A stretch of DNA of 7,875 bases from Acidobacteriota bacterium (GTDB lineage Bacteria > Acidobacteriota > Terriglobia > Terriglobales > Acidobacteriaceae): NCBI GenBank assembly GCA_021805955.1, contig JAJZDO010000064.1, positions 1-7,875 on the forward strand, given 5' to 3'. The position numbers were made by a program, and so were the translations under genes. Shown here one piece after another: positions 6,790 through 7,875 of this stretch. Under the pieces are notes generated by a model that was given only the letters and a program-made list of their open reading frames with translations, was not told the origin of the DNA and searched no databases. Every line of letters starts with the position of its first letter. Position 1 is the first letter of the stretch.

Positions 6790-7593
6790 CTAATTCGAGG
6801 TTGCGGCGCTGTGTTCCGTCACATAACTCTCGACCGCGCGGCGCTGCTCCATGTAGCTTTCCACAATCGCCACGCCGGAAGACGTTCCAATCCGGCTGGC
6901 GCCCGCCTCCAGCATGTCACGGACCGCGTCCAGCGTGCGTATGCCACCTGCCGCCTTGACGCCGCAGCGCCCTCCCACCACACCGCGCAGCAGGCCGACA
7001 TCGGCCACAGTTGCGCCGCCGCTGGAAAATCCAGTGCTCGTCTTCACAAAATCCACGCCCGCGGCCACGCAGATTTCCGAAGCGCGCAGCTTTTCTTCCA
7101 GCGTCAGCAGACATGTTTCCAGGATCGCTTTGATGCGTGCCCCGGCATCGTGCGCCAACTCCACCATGGTGCGCATATCGTTTTGTACCGTCGCGTTGTC
7201 GCCGCTCTTCAACGTGCCGATCTGGATCACCACATCCAGTTCCTGCGCTCCCAGGCGCAAGGCGGACTCGCCCTCCTCGCGTTTGCAGTGGGTCAGCGAA
7301 GCTCCCAAAGGAAATCCGACGACGGAGCCGACCGCTATGCCGGTACCGGAGAGAGCGCTGTGCGCCAGCGCGATCCAGCAAGGATTCACGCACACGCAGG
7401 CGAAGCGATAGTGGACAGCCTCCTGGCACAATCGCAGCACATCGGCCGCGGTAGCGTCGGGCTGCAGCAAGGTGTGATCCAGCGTGGCCGCCAGGCTTTG
7501 CCAGTCGCGCAGTGCATGGGCGGCGAAGGCGGCAACATCGAAACTGGAGATTTGAAATTCATCGGCAAGATCAGGGGAAGAGAAAGCAGTCAT
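6790..7593 (-). CDS. deoC: Deoxyribose-phosphate aldolase
   Basis: A cytoplasmic class I aldolase that splits 2-deoxy-D-ribose 5-phosphate into acetaldehyde and glyceraldehyde 3-phosphate, the last step of deoxynucleoside breakdown. The 267-residue protein shows LDHTLLQPDAT (38-48), a VVGFPLG segment (91-97), ELDVVIQIGTLKSGD (118-132, catalytic Asp120), the Schiff-base Lys184 in DFVKTSTGFSSGGAT, the second active-site Lys213 in GVKAAGGIRT, and the phosphate-binding GASRIGTSSG (231-240). It is about 40 residues longer than compact bacterial DeoC; the extra length is the N-terminal stretch before WQSLAATLDHT. No internal ATG offers a shorter form that keeps the core. An AGGA lies 10 nt before the ATG, a slightly long spacing. 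It follows hpt by 37 nt on the same strand, so the two are probably co-transcribed as salvage genes. Confidence 0.95.
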   Translation of the reverse strand: MTAFSSPDLADEFQISSFDVAAFAAHALRDWQSLAATLDHTLLQPDATAADVLRLCQEAVHYRFACVCVNPCWIALAHSALSGTGIAVGSVVGFPLGASLTHCKREEGESALRLGAQELDVVIQIGTLKSGDNATVQNDMRTMVELAHDAGARIKAILETCLLTLEEKLRASEICVAAGVDFVKTSTGFSSGGATVADVGLLRGVVGGRCGVKAAGGIRTLDAVRDMLEAGASRIGTSSGVAIVESYMEQRRAVESYVTEHSAATSN

Positions 7594-7630
7594 AATCCAA
7601 GTGTCCTATCTACAACTCTGGATAAGCGTG

Positions 7631-7875
7631 CTACTCCCAGACGTCGGTGGGAGCATCCATGGGCATCAAGCAGATGTCCGGCAGGTTGCGGTAGTGTTCG
7701 GCAAAATCCATGCCGTAGCCGACCACAAAACGATTGGGAATGGTGAAGCCAACATAATCCGCCTCGATCTGGCAGAGACGCCTTTCTGGCTTGTCCAGCA
7801 ACGCCGCGATCTTCAATGTAGCGGGTCGTTGCGCCAACAACACAGTTTTCAGATAAGAAAGTGTTCGCCCGGTAC
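7631..7875 (-). CDS. hpt: Hypoxanthine phosphoribosyltransferase, C-terminal part (5' cut by window edge)
   Basis: The C-terminal 80 or so residues of a purine-salvage enzyme that joins hypoxanthine (and usually guanine) to PRPP to give IMP or GMP. The frame is open to the right edge and begins with TGRTLSYL, the end of the PRPP-binding loop (full family form is EDI-x-DTG-x-TL). It continues with [32 protein letters not shown] and [13 protein letters not shown], the signature C-terminus of bacterial Hpt. The GTG at 7843 is internal, not the start, because the PRPP motif lies upstream of it. The stop (TAG, 7633-7631) is 37 nt before the deoC start. No terminator is visible between them. Confidence 0.93.
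   Translation of the reverse strand, partial: TGRTLSYLKTVLLAQRPATLKIAALLDKPERRLCQIEADYVGFTIPNRFVVGYGMDFAEHYRNLPDICLMPMDAPTDVWE

Noticed and set aside
5838..6959. Plus-strand open frame of 373 codons across the phosphatase start and the deoC end
   Set aside because: Same antisense composition, and it runs across two genes that are certain on the other strand.
6811..7746. Plus-strand open frame of 311 codons opposite deoC and hpt
   Set aside because: DeoC and Hpt active-site motifs are unambiguous on the minus strand; this frame has no family features.
7841..7843. GTG as the start of a 70-residue protein
   Set aside because: The PRPP-loop residues TGRTLSYL of Hpt lie upstream in the same frame, so the gene continues past the window edge.

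Overview
The window reads as bacterial chromosome. High-GC coding sequence, a DUF5054/GH38-like secreted glycosidase-type protein and an Hpt-DeoC-(GAF)2-phosphatase run with motifs familiar from soil Acidobacteriota suggest an acidobacterium. That assignment is inference from protein style; there is no rRNA or marker gene to confirm it.

Layout. (1) Positions 1-2062, plus strand: the 3' part of a gene for an exported DUF5054 protein with a GH38-type alpha-mannosidase-like catalytic domain. Its signal peptide is cut by the left edge. (2) Positions 2163-4696, plus strand: a compact two-gene type II restriction-modification system. A XamI-family endonuclease comes first and a gamma-class N6-adenine methyltransferase follows after an 8-nt gap. 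Parts of this block are visibly more AT-rich than the genes around it, as expected for a transferred defence cassette. (3) Positions 4697-4751: a short gap between convergent genes, holding a small inverted repeat. (4) Positions 7875-4752, minus strand, in transcription order: the 3' end of hpt (hypoxanthine phosphoribosyltransferase, cut by the right edge), deoC (deoxyribose-phosphate aldolase), and a GAF-GAF-SpoIIE/RsbU-type PP2C phosphatase.

How the genes fit together. hpt and deoC are 37 nt apart and are both nucleoside-salvage functions: Hpt recaptures purine bases and DeoC sends deoxyribose 5-phosphate into central metabolism. The phosphatase lies 79 nt downstream on the same strand and may be read from the same transcript, but it is a signalling protein with no obvious metabolic link to them. 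The restriction-modification pair is self-contained and functionally unrelated to both flanks.

The most unusual item is not a gene. A long imperfect inverted repeat (5 + 10 bp stem with a 2-nt bulge, 21-nt loop) lies over the start codon of the phosphatase gene, so an upstream transcript could fold its own translation start into a hairpin. No CRISPR array, tRNA, rRNA or insertion sequence was seen, and no stretch over 300 bases lacks a gene.
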